From NCBI GenBank assembly GCA_017400415.1, contig JAFPTE010000121.1, positions 1-13,728 on the forward strand: 13,728 nucleotides of DNA. Direction: 5' to 3'. Source of the stretch: Oscillospiraceae bacterium. Lineage in GTDB: Bacteria > Bacillota > Clostridia > Oscillospirales > Oscillospiraceae. Position 1 is the first letter of the stretch, and every line of letters starts with the position of its first letter. The translations under genes and the position numbers were made by a program. Below are positions 6,773 through 13,728 of the stretch, piece by piece. The notes beneath the pieces are model-generated. The model was not told where the DNA came from. It worked only from the letters and a program-made list of their open reading frames with translations, and searched no databases.

Positions 6773-7630
6773 TCAGAATGAGATTCTCAAAAGGTCAAAG
6801 AGGATGCCCACCAGAACTCCGGAGACGTAAAGAATCCCCAGGAGCTTCAGATTATCCGCAAGCCTTTTGCTGTTTACACGGAAGAGCACCATAAGACCAA
6901 CGCCGGCTCCCACCAGGAGCCCGGCCAGCATAGCGCCGGTTGTGATTGCGCCCTTAAGAAATAGCTCCGTGATAACGATGGAGGCGGCGCAGTTGGGAAT
7001 GAGGCCCACAACTGCGGCAATAAGCGTTCCGATAACAGGCTGAGAAAGAATCAGCCCGCCAAGGTTTTCCTCGCCGATAAGGTGGATAGCCAGGTTCAGC
7101 ACAAAGGTGATGACCAGAATATATCCGGCAATCTGAACGGTATGGATGAAGGCGGAGTACAGAACTCCCCGTTCGTCGCAGTGGCAGTGGGCGCTCTCGC
7201 ACATATCGTGAATGTCCGTGTGGCCGCCGGTCCTGAAAAAGCGACCCAGGGCCAGGTCCACTATATAGCCGAACACTATGCCGCACAGAAGCTTTACGCC
7301 CAGAACCTTAAGCATGAGGGGCAGAGGAGCGGCCTCGCTTATCATGATGGGAAGCATCTCGTCTGAGGTGGAGAGATAGACTGCAATAAGCGTTCCTGCA
7401 GATATGAGCCGCCGTGCGTAGAGGTTTGAGGCTGAGGCCGAAAAGCCGCACTGGGGAACAATGCCGCAGAGAGCGCCCAGAGCCGGGCCGAAGGCTCCTG
7501 CCTCGGATATGAGCTTTTCCGTTTTTGCCGATGAGTGATGCTCCAGGTACTCCATAGCCAGGTAGGTTATGAAGAGAAAGGGCAGGAGCTTCAGAACGTC
7601 CAGCAGAGTATCGATAATGACATCAAGCAT
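6773..7630 (-). CDS. Putative heavy-metal exporter, ArsP_2-like membrane protein
   Basis: This is a multi-spanning membrane protein resembling the putative 10-TM heavy-metal exporter family (PF11449, often labelled putative manganese transporter). The substrate is not established. I place the start at ATG 7630 because GGAG lies six bases upstream and a promoter just beyond; this gives 285 residues. An upstream in-frame ATG at 7756 would add 42 residues but would lie upstream of that promoter. Two related segments are visible: GIVPQCGFSASAS (57-69) and GLIPNCAASIVIT (209-221), each followed by a glycine-rich helix, indicating an internal duplication. Between them lies a loop rich in His and Cys (His137, His141, Cys144, His148, Cys149, His150, Cys151) suited to metal binding. 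It converges on tgt and diverges from recG. Confidence 0.75.
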   Translation of the reverse strand: MLDVIIDTLLDVLKLLPFLFITYLAMEYLEHHSSAKTEKLISEAGAFGPALGALCGIVPQCGFSASASNLYARRLISAGTLIAVYLSTSDEMLPIMISEAAPLPLMLKVLGVKLLCGIVFGYIVDLALGRFFRTGGHTDIHDMCESAHCHCDERGVLYSAFIHTVQIAGYILVITFVLNLAIHLIGEENLGGLILSQPVIGTLIAAVVGLIPNCAASIVITELFLKGAITTGAMLAGLLVGAGVGLMVLFRVNSKRLADNLKLLGILYVSGVLVGILFDLLRISF

Positions 7631-7636
7631 ATAAAA

Positions 7637-7640
7637 CTCC
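7637..7640 (-). promoter_or_regulatory. Ribosome binding site fixing the permease start
   Basis: GGAG on the - strand, six bases before ATG 7630. Neither the ATG at 7660 nor the one at 7756 has a comparable site. Confidence 0.7.
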
Positions 7641-7662
7641 GGTAATAATTTATCGAGCATTA

Positions 7663-7691
7663 ATTTTATCACACTTTTGAGCTGTATTCTA
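7663..7691 (-). promoter_or_regulatory. Predicted promoter for the ArsP_2-like permease
   Basis: On the - strand, TAGAAT (7691-7686), a 17-bp spacer and TAAAAT (7668-7663) preceded by TGA give an extended -10 with a weak -35. Transcription would start near 7656, about 26 nt before the chosen ATG. Confidence 0.5.
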
Positions 7692-7734
7692 CATAAAAAA
7701 TTCCAAAAATATCGAAATTGCCATATAAAAGAAG

Positions 7735-9807
7735 GTGAAGAAGACGAAAACGGCACTTGACACCGACATTAGATTCATCAAGGGCGTGGGAGAGGCCAGA
7801 GCGGCGGCCCTGAATAAGCTGGGCGTTTTCACCCTGCGGGACCTTGTCAGGTACTTTCCCAGGACCTATGATGACAGAACCTCCATAAAGAAGATAGATG
7901 AGCTGATTGTGGGCGAGACGGCCTGCGTCTTCGCCACCGTGGCAACTGCACCCCGTGTCACCCATATACGCAAAGGGCTCGATATTCTGAAGTTGCGCTG
8001 TGTGGACGAGAAGGGCACCCTTAACGTGACCTTCTTTAACCAGTCATACGTCAAGAATCAGCTTGCCGCAGGGGAGGGGTATGTTTTCTTCGGCCGGGTG
8101 GGCGGAAAAATCGGCGCTCCGGAGCTGACGAATCCCGTTTTCGAGCCGGAGGAGACCTTCGGCACCAGAACCGGGAGAATAGTGCCCATATACAGACTTA
8201 CGGCGGGCCTCAGCCAGAATATGCTGGCAAACGCCGTCCGCAGGGGCCTTGAGGCCTGCGGCGACGTGCTGCCGGAGCCCCTGTCGCCGGATATTCAGCA
8301 GCGCTACGGTCTTGCACAGGCCCGGTTTGCCTTTGAGAACGTACACTTTCCCAAGGACTATGAAGCTTTGGAAATTGCCCGCAGAAGGCTGATTTTTGAG
8401 GAGTTTTATGTGCTGTCCTGCGCCCTGGACCGATTCCGCAGCGAAAAGACCGTTCGCCGCGGCCACGCTGTTCCCAGGGCGGACCTGAAGGAGTTTACGG
8501 ATAAGCTGCCCTTTGAGCTTACAGGCGCCCAGAAAAGAGCCATTGACGAGGCCCTGAGCGACATGGAAAAGACCGTGCCCATGTCACGGCTTGTGCAGGG
8601 CGACGTGGGCAGCGGCAAGACTGCCGTGGCAGCCGCATGCTGCTTTTCCTGCGCCAGGGCGGGCTTCCAGACCGCATTTATGGCCCCCACGGAGATTCTG
8701 GCAAAGCAGCACTATGAAACTCTTACCGGCATGCTCACGCCCTTAGGCGTAACTGTGGAGCTTCTGACGGGGGGCATGGGGGTGAAGGCCAGAAGAACTG
8801 CCTGCGGACGGATTTTATCCGGAGAGGCGCAGGTAATAGTCGGTACCCATGCGCTTATCTCCGGCGGCGTTGAGTACAGGAAGCTCGGCCTTGTGATTGC
8901 CGATGAGCAGCACCGCTTCGGCGTTGCCCAGCGGGCGGCTCTCAGCGGCAAGGGGGAGAGCCCCCATGTGCTTGTCATGTCCGCCACACCGATTCCGAGA
9001 ACTCTTGCCCTTATCGTCTACGGCGACCTGGACGTTTCCGTTCTGAACGAGCTGCCGCCCGGAAGGCAGAAGGTGGACACCTTTGCAGTAAACGAAGCCA
9101 TGCGGCCCAGAATAAACGCATTTATAAGAAAGCAGGTGCAGGAGGGCCACCAGGTGTTCATCGTCTGTCCGGCAGTGGAGGAAAACTCCGAAAACCCGGT
9201 GGATGAGCTCAAAAACGTGAAGGAATATGCTCAGGAGCTGCAGAAGACCGTATTCCCAGACCTGCGGATATCCCTTGTCCACGGAAAGATGAAGTCCGCC
9301 GAGAAGGATAAGGTCATGTCCGCCTTCGCCTCCGGCCAGCTGGATATTCTTGTGGCCACAACAGTTATTGAAGTGGGCGTTGACGTGCCGAACGCCACCC
9401 TTATGGTGGTTGAGAATGCGGACAGATTCGGCCTTTCTCAGCTCCACCAGCTAAGAGGCAGAGTGGGGCGAGGAAAGAGCAAGGCGTACTGCATCCTTTT
9501 TGAGGGCGCCGGCGGCGCAGTTGCCCGGGACAGACTGAATATTATGACAAAATCCAACGACGGCTTCAAAATCGCGGAGGAGGACCTGCGGCTCCGGGGT
9601 CCCGGCGACTTCTTCGGCTCCCGGCAGAGCGGCCTGCCGGAGACCCACATAGCCAATTTTGCAACGGATATGGAGCTTCTCCGGTCTGCCCAGGCTGCAG
9701 CCCGGGAAACCGTAGCTGCAGATCCGAGACTGGAGCTTGAACAGAATGCGGAGCTCAGATTTGAGGTTGAGCTGATGATAAGCCGCAATGAGAATACCCT
9801 GAATTAA
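7735..9807 (+). CDS. recG: ATP-dependent DNA helicase RecG
   Basis: It is a superfamily 2 translocase that remodels stalled replication forks and branch-migrates recombination intermediates. The 690 residues match the family. Order of domains: an N-terminal region with a helix-hairpin-helix-like FIKGVGEARAAAL (14-26), the wedge OB-fold (about 60-150), then the helicase core with Walker A GDVGSGKT (289-296), DEQH (390-393), SATPIPRT (416-423), HGKM (516-519), VIEVGVDVPNA (544-554) and QLRGRVGRG (572-580). The C-terminal RGPGDFFGSRQSG (621-633) is typical of RecG. The start is GTG at 7735; an upstream in-frame TAA rules out a longer form. The only purine-rich site (AGAAGG) touches or overlaps that GTG, which is too close for normal use. 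A TATAAA at 7724-7729 would place transcription almost at the GTG. Confidence 0.97.
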   Translation: MKKTKTALDTDIRFIKGVGEARAAALNKLGVFTLRDLVRYFPRTYDDRTSIKKIDELIVGETACVFATVATAPRVTHIRKGLDILKLRCVDEKGTLNVTFFNQSYVKNQLAAGEGYVFFGRVGGKIGAPELTNPVFEPEETFGTRTGRIVPIYRLTAGLSQNMLANAVRRGLEACGDVLPEPLSPDIQQRYGLAQARFAFENVHFPKDYEALEIARRRLIFEEFYVLSCALDRFRSEKTVRRGHAVPRADLKEFTDKLPFELTGAQKRAIDEALSDMEKTVPMSRLVQGDVGSGKTAVAAACCFSCARAGFQTAFMAPTEILAKQHYETLTGMLTPLGVTVELLTGGMGVKARRTACGRILSGEAQVIVGTHALISGGVEYRKLGLVIADEQHRFGVAQRAALSGKGESPHVLVMSATPIPRTLALIVYGDLDVSVLNELPPGRQKVDTFAVNEAMRPRINAFIRKQVQEGHQVFIVCPAVEENSENPVDELKNVKEYAQELQKTVFPDLRISLVHGKMKSAEKDKVMSAFASGQLDILVATTVIEVGVDVPNATLMVVENADRFGLSQLHQLRGRVGRGKSKAYCILFEGAGGAVARDRLNIMTKSNDGFKIAEEDLRLRGPGDFFGSRQSGLPETHIANFATDMELLRSAQAAARETVAADPRLELEQNAELRFEVELMISRNENTLN

Positions 9808-9829
9808 AGAATCGATCCCCTCATAAGAT
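9801..9829 (+). promoter_or_regulatory. Possible sporulation (sigma-E-like) promoter of spoVB
   Basis: CATAAGAT (9822-9829) agrees at six of eight positions with the sigma-E -10 consensus CATACAMT. GAATTAA lies 14 bases upstream, but it agrees only partly with the -35 consensus. The start would fall near 9836, inside the loop of the following hairpin, so that RNA would lack the 5' arm. This is a weak match made by eye. Confidence 0.2.
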
Positions 9830-9854
9830 ATTAACGTCTTATGGGGGGATTTTT
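9815..9854 (+). terminator. recG terminator that covers the spoVB ribosome binding site
   Basis: A 14-bp stem (9815-9828 with 9837-9850, one T-G wobble, 8-nt loop) is followed by TTTT (9851-9854) and then directly by the spoVB ATG. The 3' arm contains the G run (9843-9848) that is the only ribosome binding site for spoVB. Read-through RNA from recG would therefore have this site paired. Confidence 0.8.
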
Positions 9855-11393
9855 ATGAAGGGTAAAAGGCTTTTTGTAAATACGCTGATTGTGTCCCTGG
9901 CCTCCGTGCTGTTCAGACTGATGGGCCTGGGCTTTCAGATATTCCTCGCCTCCAGAATGGGTCCCGGGGGAATCGGGCTTTTTCAGCTTGTGATGAGCGT
10001 TAACGTCTTTATGGCTACGCTGGCCATTTCCGGCATACGCTTCGCCGCAACAAGGGTAATATCGGAGAAGATAGGCAGGGGACAGAGCGGAGACCTGCGG
10101 CCCACTGTCCGCTGTGCCCTGGGCTACGCCTTTACGGCGGGCACTCTGGCGTTTCTTATCATATTTCTCATATCCGGTTTTTTAGGTGAAAGGGTAATAG
10201 GCGATGCAAGGACTGTCCTGAGCCTGCGGATACTGGGCGTGAGCCTTCCCTTCGTCTCCGGCGGCGCAGCCCTCTCAGGGTACTTTACTGGCGTCTGCAG
10301 GCCCGGTAAAGGAGCTCTCGGCGCCTTCTCGGAGCAGGTCATAAAGATAATAGTCTCCTGCATCCTTCTGAGCCTTGCGCCCCATGATGACCTTGAGCTG
10401 ACCTGCGCTGCGGTGGTAACAGGCAATACGGTCGGTGAAATCCTCTCGTTTTTCGTGTACCTATGGCTGTACAGAAGAGATGTCGGCGGTGAAGAAACCG
10501 GCGGCGGGGAGGGGAAGAGGCTGTTTTTTCACAGGCTCAGCTCTGTGGCTGTGCCTCTTGCCCTGGCGGCCTACGCCAGAACAGCCCTGAATACGGTCCA
10601 GAATCTGCTGATTCCCAAGGGCCTGGAGCGCTCGGGAGCCACCAGGGACGGGGCCCTGTCGGACTACGGGAAAATACAGGGGATGGTTTTTCCAATCATT
10701 ACCTTTCCGCAGATTATCTTTCAGTCTGTTTCGGAGCTGGTCGTGCCGGAGCTGACGGAGGAGCAGGTCAGGGGACGGGGAGACGTTATAGAAAGCTCAA
10801 GCCGCATTCTTCTGAAGCTCTGCCTGGTTTTCTCGGTCGGCGTCATGGGCGCACTCTATGCCTCTGCAGACCTGATGGGCGACGTGTTTTACAGGGGGGA
10901 AAACGTTGCCGCACATATAAGAGAGCTTAGCTTTCTCATGCCCATAATGTACATGGATACAGTAACGGACGGCATGCTGCGGGGGCTTGGCCAGCATATG
11001 TACTCCATGAAGCTGAACATAGTCGACTCCCTTCTCTCCTCGGCCCTTGTGATTATCCTTCTGCCGAGATTTGCCGTTCGGGGGTATATTGTAATTCTCT
11101 ACGCTTCCGAGATTTTTAATTTCACGTTCAGCATCCTGCGGCTCTCAAAGCTCACAAGGCTGCCGGGGCTTGTTCCGGATATTCTGAAAACTCTCTTCTG
11201 CGCGCTGGGAGCCGGCAGCCTGACGCAGCTGCTCTTGAAAAGAGCCGAGGGAGGCTGGGCCGTTCTCCTGGCTGCGCTGACTGTTTATACTGCAGCCTAT
11301 TGCGTATGCGTTTTACTGCTCGAAGGCAAAATTTCCCTGAATAAGGCGCTCGTTTCCGGGAATAGTAAATGCGTATCAGCAAAGGAGGAATGA
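9855..11393 (+). CDS. spoVB: SpoVB/MurJ-like lipid-linked precursor flippase
   Basis: This is a polytopic protein of the MOP (polysaccharide transporter/MATE-like) superfamily. SpoVB in Bacillus is needed for spore cortex and is thought to flip lipid-linked peptidoglycan precursors. The 512 residues hold about 14 hydrophobic segments and two related halves. Typical segments are the N-terminal LFRLMGLGFQIFLASRMGP, the central LLIPKGLERSG, and YGKIQGMVFPIITFPQ followed by a conserved VVPELTE, all characteristic of the SpoVB subgroup. A charged loop (about residues 209-223, rich in Gly/Glu) separates the halves. The ATG at 9855 has a G run five bases upstream, inside the recG terminator stem. 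Three bases after its stop the next gene starts, whose ribosome binding site lies in the spoVB 3' end. Other MOP flippases cannot be excluded. Confidence 0.85.
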   Translation: MKGKRLFVNTLIVSLASVLFRLMGLGFQIFLASRMGPGGIGLFQLVMSVNVFMATLAISGIRFAATRVISEKIGRGQSGDLRPTVRCALGYAFTAGTLAFLIIFLISGFLGERVIGDARTVLSLRILGVSLPFVSGGAALSGYFTGVCRPGKGALGAFSEQVIKIIVSCILLSLAPHDDLELTCAAVVTGNTVGEILSFFVYLWLYRRDVGGEETGGGEGKRLFFHRLSSVAVPLALAAYARTALNTVQNLLIPKGLERSGATRDGALSDYGKIQGMVFPIITFPQIIFQSVSELVVPELTEEQVRGRGDVIESSSRILLKLCLVFSVGVMGALYASADLMGDVFYRGENVAAHIRELSFLMPIMYMDTVTDGMLRGLGQHMYSMKLNIVDSLLSSALVIILLPRFAVRGYIVILYASEIFNFTFSILRLSKLTRLPGLVPDILKTLFCALGAGSLTQLLLKRAEGGWAVLLAALTVYTAAYCVCVLLLEGKISLNKALVSGNSKCVSAKEE

Positions 11394-11396
11394 CCT

Positions 11397-11609
11397 GTGA
11401 TAATTGACAGAATTGCCCTGATACTCACAATAATAGGCGGAATCAACTGGGGCCTCGTGGGAATCTTCAAGTTTGATCTGGTAGCCTACATCTTCGGCGG
11501 CCAGACCGCAACCGTGAGCCGTGTGGTCTATACCCTGGTAAGTCTGGCGGCTCTCTGGTGTATCTCCCTTCTGTTCAGAGACAGAATTGAAGCCCACGAC
11601 AACACCTGA
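11397..11609 (+). CDS. DUF378 small membrane protein
   Basis: A 70-residue protein with two hydrophobic segments (about 5-27 and 41-60) and the DUF378 hallmark IIGGINWGLVGIFKFDLVAY (12-31), followed by a Gly-rich turn and SRVVYTLVSLAAL. It resembles YuzA of Bacillus. The function is unknown. The start is GTG at 11397: AAAGGAGG lies eight bases upstream, within the last codons of spoVB, so translation of the two genes is probably coupled. An ATG at 11390 is in another frame and stops after five codons. It ends nine bases before a strong terminator. Confidence 0.85.
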   Translation: MIIDRIALILTIIGGINWGLVGIFKFDLVAYIFGGQTATVSRVVYTLVSLAALWCISLLFRDRIEAHDNT

Positions 11610-11618
11610 AAAGGAAAA

Positions 11619-11651
11619 GCTCCGACCCAAAGAGGGCCGGAGCCGTTTTTT
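11619..11651. terminator. Bidirectional intrinsic terminator between the DUF378 gene and proC
   Basis: A 10-bp stem (11619-11628 with 11634-11643, loop AAAGA) is followed by CG and six T (11646-11651) on the + strand and by TTTTCCTTTTC on the - strand. A11625 faces C11637, a mismatch in the + RNA that becomes a G-U pair in the - RNA. The proC TAA stop uses part of the T tract. Confidence 0.88.
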
Positions 11652-12447
11652 ACTTACCCAGTGCCTTTGTCTTGTCATAGGCCGCAATGACAGCGTTTAT
11701 GAGGGAAGAGCGGAAGCCTCCGTCCTCCAGAGCCTTCACGCCCATTATGGTGGAGCCGCCGGGGGAGCACACGGCGTCCTTGATTTCGCCGGGATGGCGG
11801 CCGGTTTTGAGAAGGAGCTCCGCAGAGCCCAGAAGGGTCTGAGCGGCAGCCTCCATGGCCAGCCTCCGGGGCAGGCCGCAGGCCACGCCGCCGTCAGCCA
11901 GCGCCTCGATGAACATCTCCGCAAAGGCGGGGCCGCAGCCGGAGACGGCAGAGCCGGCGTCGATAAGGTGCTCCGGCAGCGGCGTGAGAAGCCCTGCACC
12001 GGAAAAAACCTCGCTGAACTGCTCTCTGGCCCCGTCCCTGACGTTTTCCGAGCAGGCAAACAAAACCTCACCCTGGCCTACGGAGACCGGCAGATTGGGC
12101 ATGATGCGGATTATGGGCGAATTAACACCCAGCCGCTCCCTTATGCTCTCAATGTTAACTCCGGCGGCCATGGAGATTACAGTATAGGGGGCCGTGCGCT
12201 CCTTCAGCAGAGGGCCGATCTGTGCGCAGACTGAGGAAATGATCTGGGGCTTCACGCCCAGGACGATATAATCGCAGTGCTTCGCAATGTACTCATTATC
12301 GGCAGCTGTGCCTCCAAGGGCAGAGGCCGTCTTTTCGCCGAGAACCGGGTCGGAAATAAAAAGCTCGCCTGCCTTCAGCTTTTTTGAAGCGGCTGCGGCA
12401 AGGGCGCCGCCCATATTTCCTGCGCCAATAAATCCAAATGTGCTCAT
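11650..12447 (-). CDS. proC: Pyrroline-5-carboxylate reductase
   Basis: It reduces 1-pyrroline-5-carboxylate with NAD(P)H to proline, the last step of proline synthesis. The 265 residues match the family. The N-terminal Rossmann fold has FGFIGAGNMGGAL (4-15). The substrate side carries SGCGPAF (169-175, usually SGSGPAY) and the signature DAVCSPGGSTIMGV (224-237). I chose ATG 12447 because GAGGTGA, a near-perfect ribosome binding site, lies five bases upstream. A GTG at 12456 overlaps the proA stop and would add three residues, but that choice would use the ribosome binding site as coding sequence and has no site of its own. It lies five bases after proA, so the two are one operon with adjacent steps. 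Confidence 0.97.
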   Translation of the reverse strand: MSTFGFIGAGNMGGALAAAASKKLKAGELFISDPVLGEKTASALGGTAADNEYIAKHCDYIVLGVKPQIISSVCAQIGPLLKERTAPYTVISMAAGVNIESIRERLGVNSPIIRIMPNLPVSVGQGEVLFACSENVRDGAREQFSEVFSGAGLLTPLPEHLIDAGSAVSGCGPAFAEMFIEALADGGVACGLPRRLAMEAAAQTLLGSAELLLKTGRHPGEIKDAVCSPGGSTIMGVKALEDGGFRSSLINAVIAAYDKTKALGK

Positions 12448-12452
12448 GGCTT

Positions 12453-12459
12453 TCACCTC
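12453..12459 (-). promoter_or_regulatory. Ribosome binding site deciding the proC start
   Basis: GAGGTGA on the - strand overlaps the proA TGA stop and lies five bases before ATG 12447. This favours the ATG over the overlapping GTG at 12456 and implies coupled translation. Confidence 0.75.
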
Positions 12460-13700
12460 GTTTGGCCGTCGCCGGTGACGACGTATTTATAGCTGGTCAT
12501 CTCCCGCAATCCCATGGGACCCCGGGCATGGAGCTTCTGAGTGGATATGCCCATTTCGGCGCCCATTCCGAACTCGCCGCCGTCAGTGAAGCGAGTGGAG
12601 GCGTTAACGTACACCGCAGCTGCATCAACTCTGCGCAGGAAGGTCTGGGCGTTTTCCGGGCTGGAGGTCATGATGGCCTCGGAATGGGAGGTGCCGTGGA
12701 GATTAATGAAGTCAATGGCCTCATCCAGATTGCGGACGGTTTTCACCGCAAGAATATAGTCGTCATACTCCGTATCCCAGTCCTCATCTGTGGCCTCCTT
12801 CACAAGGGTGCCGAAGATGTTCTGGATTTTGGCGTCCCCCCGGACCTGAACGCCCTTTTCAAGAAGCTGGGGCAGGGCAATGTTCAAAAACTCCTCCGCA
12901 GCGGACTTCTGCACCAGAAGGCACTCCACGGCGTTGCACACGGAGGGGCGGGAGCATTTGGCGTTGAGCAGGACCCGGGCGGCCATATCAAAATCGGCAG
13001 TTTCGTCCACGTAGATGTGGCAGATGCCCTCGCCGGTCCGTATAACAGGGACCCTTGCTTCCCGGGAAACTGCCCGGATAAGCCCGGCGCCCCCTCTGGG
13101 AATAAGAACGTCCACATACTCCGTAAGATTCATGAGCTCCAGGGAGGAGGCACGGCTGGTATCCTCCACAAGCAATACGCAGTCCGGGTCAAGTCCGGCT
13201 TCTTCCAGCGCCCGGCGCAGAACTCCGACGGTGGCTTTGTTGGAGTTTATTGCCTCTTTCCCGCCCCGGAGAATGACTGCGTTGCCGGATTTAAGGCACA
13301 ATACAGCCGCATCCACTGTCACGTTGGGCCTCGCCTCATAGATTATGCCCACGACGCCCAGAGGAACGCTGACCTTGCGGATGTGAAGGCCGTTGGGGCG
13401 GGTATAGTCCTCAAGAATCCTGCCCACCGGATCCGGAAGGGAAGCCACACCAAGTACAGAATCTGCAATATCGCCGATACGCTTTTCGGTGAGAGTAAGC
13501 CTGTCAAGCATGGCCTTCCCCATGCCGCCGGACCGGGCGGCGTCCAGGTCAAGGGCGTTTGCTGCCAGAATCTCGTCGGCACTGTCCCGGAGGGCCCTGG
13601 AGATAAGGGCAAGTGCGCCGTTTTTCTCCTGCTCCGTGGCCTGGGTCAGCTTGTACGAAGCGGCCTTTGCCCGGGCTCCCAGGCTTTCAAGCTCTGTCAT
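12453..13700 (-). CDS. proA: Glutamate-5-semialdehyde dehydrogenase (gamma-glutamyl phosphate reductase)
   Basis: It reduces gamma-glutamyl phosphate with NADPH to glutamate semialdehyde, the second step of proline synthesis; the product cyclises to the substrate of ProC. The 415 residues match the family length and aldehyde-dehydrogenase fold. Landmarks are VPLGVVGIIYEARPNVT (112-128), the cofactor-binding LRGGKEA (144-150), the catalytic Cys255 in RPSVCNAVE (251-259), and the ProA signature from Val322 to Ile343 including HGTSHSEAI. The ATG at 13700 has GGGAGG eight bases upstream. Only 28 bp remain to the window edge, so the operon promoter and the expected proB lie outside. It is translationally linked to proC. 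Confidence 0.98.
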   Translation of the reverse strand: MTELESLGARAKAASYKLTQATEQEKNGALALISRALRDSADEILAANALDLDAARSGGMGKAMLDRLTLTEKRIGDIADSVLGVASLPDPVGRILEDYTRPNGLHIRKVSVPLGVVGIIYEARPNVTVDAAVLCLKSGNAVILRGGKEAINSNKATVGVLRRALEEAGLDPDCVLLVEDTSRASSLELMNLTEYVDVLIPRGGAGLIRAVSREARVPVIRTGEGICHIYVDETADFDMAARVLLNAKCSRPSVCNAVECLLVQKSAAEEFLNIALPQLLEKGVQVRGDAKIQNIFGTLVKEATDEDWDTEYDDYILAVKTVRNLDEAIDFINLHGTSHSEAIMTSSPENAQTFLRRVDAAAVYVNASTRFTDGGEFGMGAEMGISTQKLHARGPMGLREMTSYKYVVTGDGQTR

Positions 13701-13728
13701 ATTTTTTACCTCCCAAAAATCTTGTGCC

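Noticed and set aside
7631..7756. 42-residue N-terminal extension of the permease from ATG 7756
   Set aside because: It lies upstream of the predicted promoter, runs across the recG start, and has no ribosome binding site; the ATG at 7630 has a good one.
8815..9447. 210-codon open frame opposite recG
   Set aside because: Same reasoning: it lies opposite the helicase motifs of recG, which are under clear coding constraint on the + strand.
1..13728. A new defence, mobile or secondary-metabolite system
   Set aside because: Every substantial coding region maps to a known family; I saw no transposase, integrase, nuclease cassette, repeat array or foreign-looking block.

Overview
The window looks like a piece of chromosome from a spore-forming member of the Clostridia (Firmicutes), perhaps Oscillospirales-like. 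The evidence is a SpoVB-type flippase, a SpoIID/LytB-domain protein, strong GGAGG-type ribosome binding sites, GTG and TTG starts, compact intrinsic terminators, and an aspartate-semialdehyde dehydrogenase of the archaeal/fungal-like branch. The DNA is moderately GC-rich by eye. Placement below class level is a guess. I see no phage, transposon, CRISPR array, tRNA, rRNA or toxin-antitoxin system. The genes are mostly housekeeping.

Layout from left to right. (1) The 3' end of an EF-G gene (+) converges on an asd-dapA operon (-), which carries the first two steps of the lysine/diaminopimelate branch. (2) A 225-bp divergent intergenic region holds what appear to be crossed promoters for asd (-) and for a long SpoIID/LytB-domain wall protein (+). 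(3) queA and tgt (+) encode two enzymes of queuosine tRNA modification; tgt has its own consensus promoter. (4) A 10-TM-type putative metal exporter (ArsP_2-like, -) converges on tgt and diverges from recG (+). (5) recG is followed by a terminator hairpin whose 3' arm contains the ribosome binding site of spoVB (+). spoVB is coupled to a 70-residue DUF378 membrane protein. (6) proA-proC (-), the last enzymes of proline synthesis, converge on the DUF378 gene; proB would be expected just beyond the right edge.

The genes therefore cover amino-acid synthesis (lysine/DAP and proline), wall and spore-envelope functions (DAP supply, SpoIID/LytB protein, SpoVB flippase), tRNA anticodon modification (QueA, Tgt) and recombination repair (RecG). 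No stretch longer than about 225 bp lacks a gene.

I did not find a convincing new multi-gene system. The most interesting signals are regulatory. They are the overlapping antisense leaders between asd and the SpoIID-like gene, the ribosome binding site of spoVB buried in the recG terminator, and three convergent gene pairs in which a TAA stop codon is part of the T/A tract of the shared terminator. The promoter calls are by eye and are inferences.
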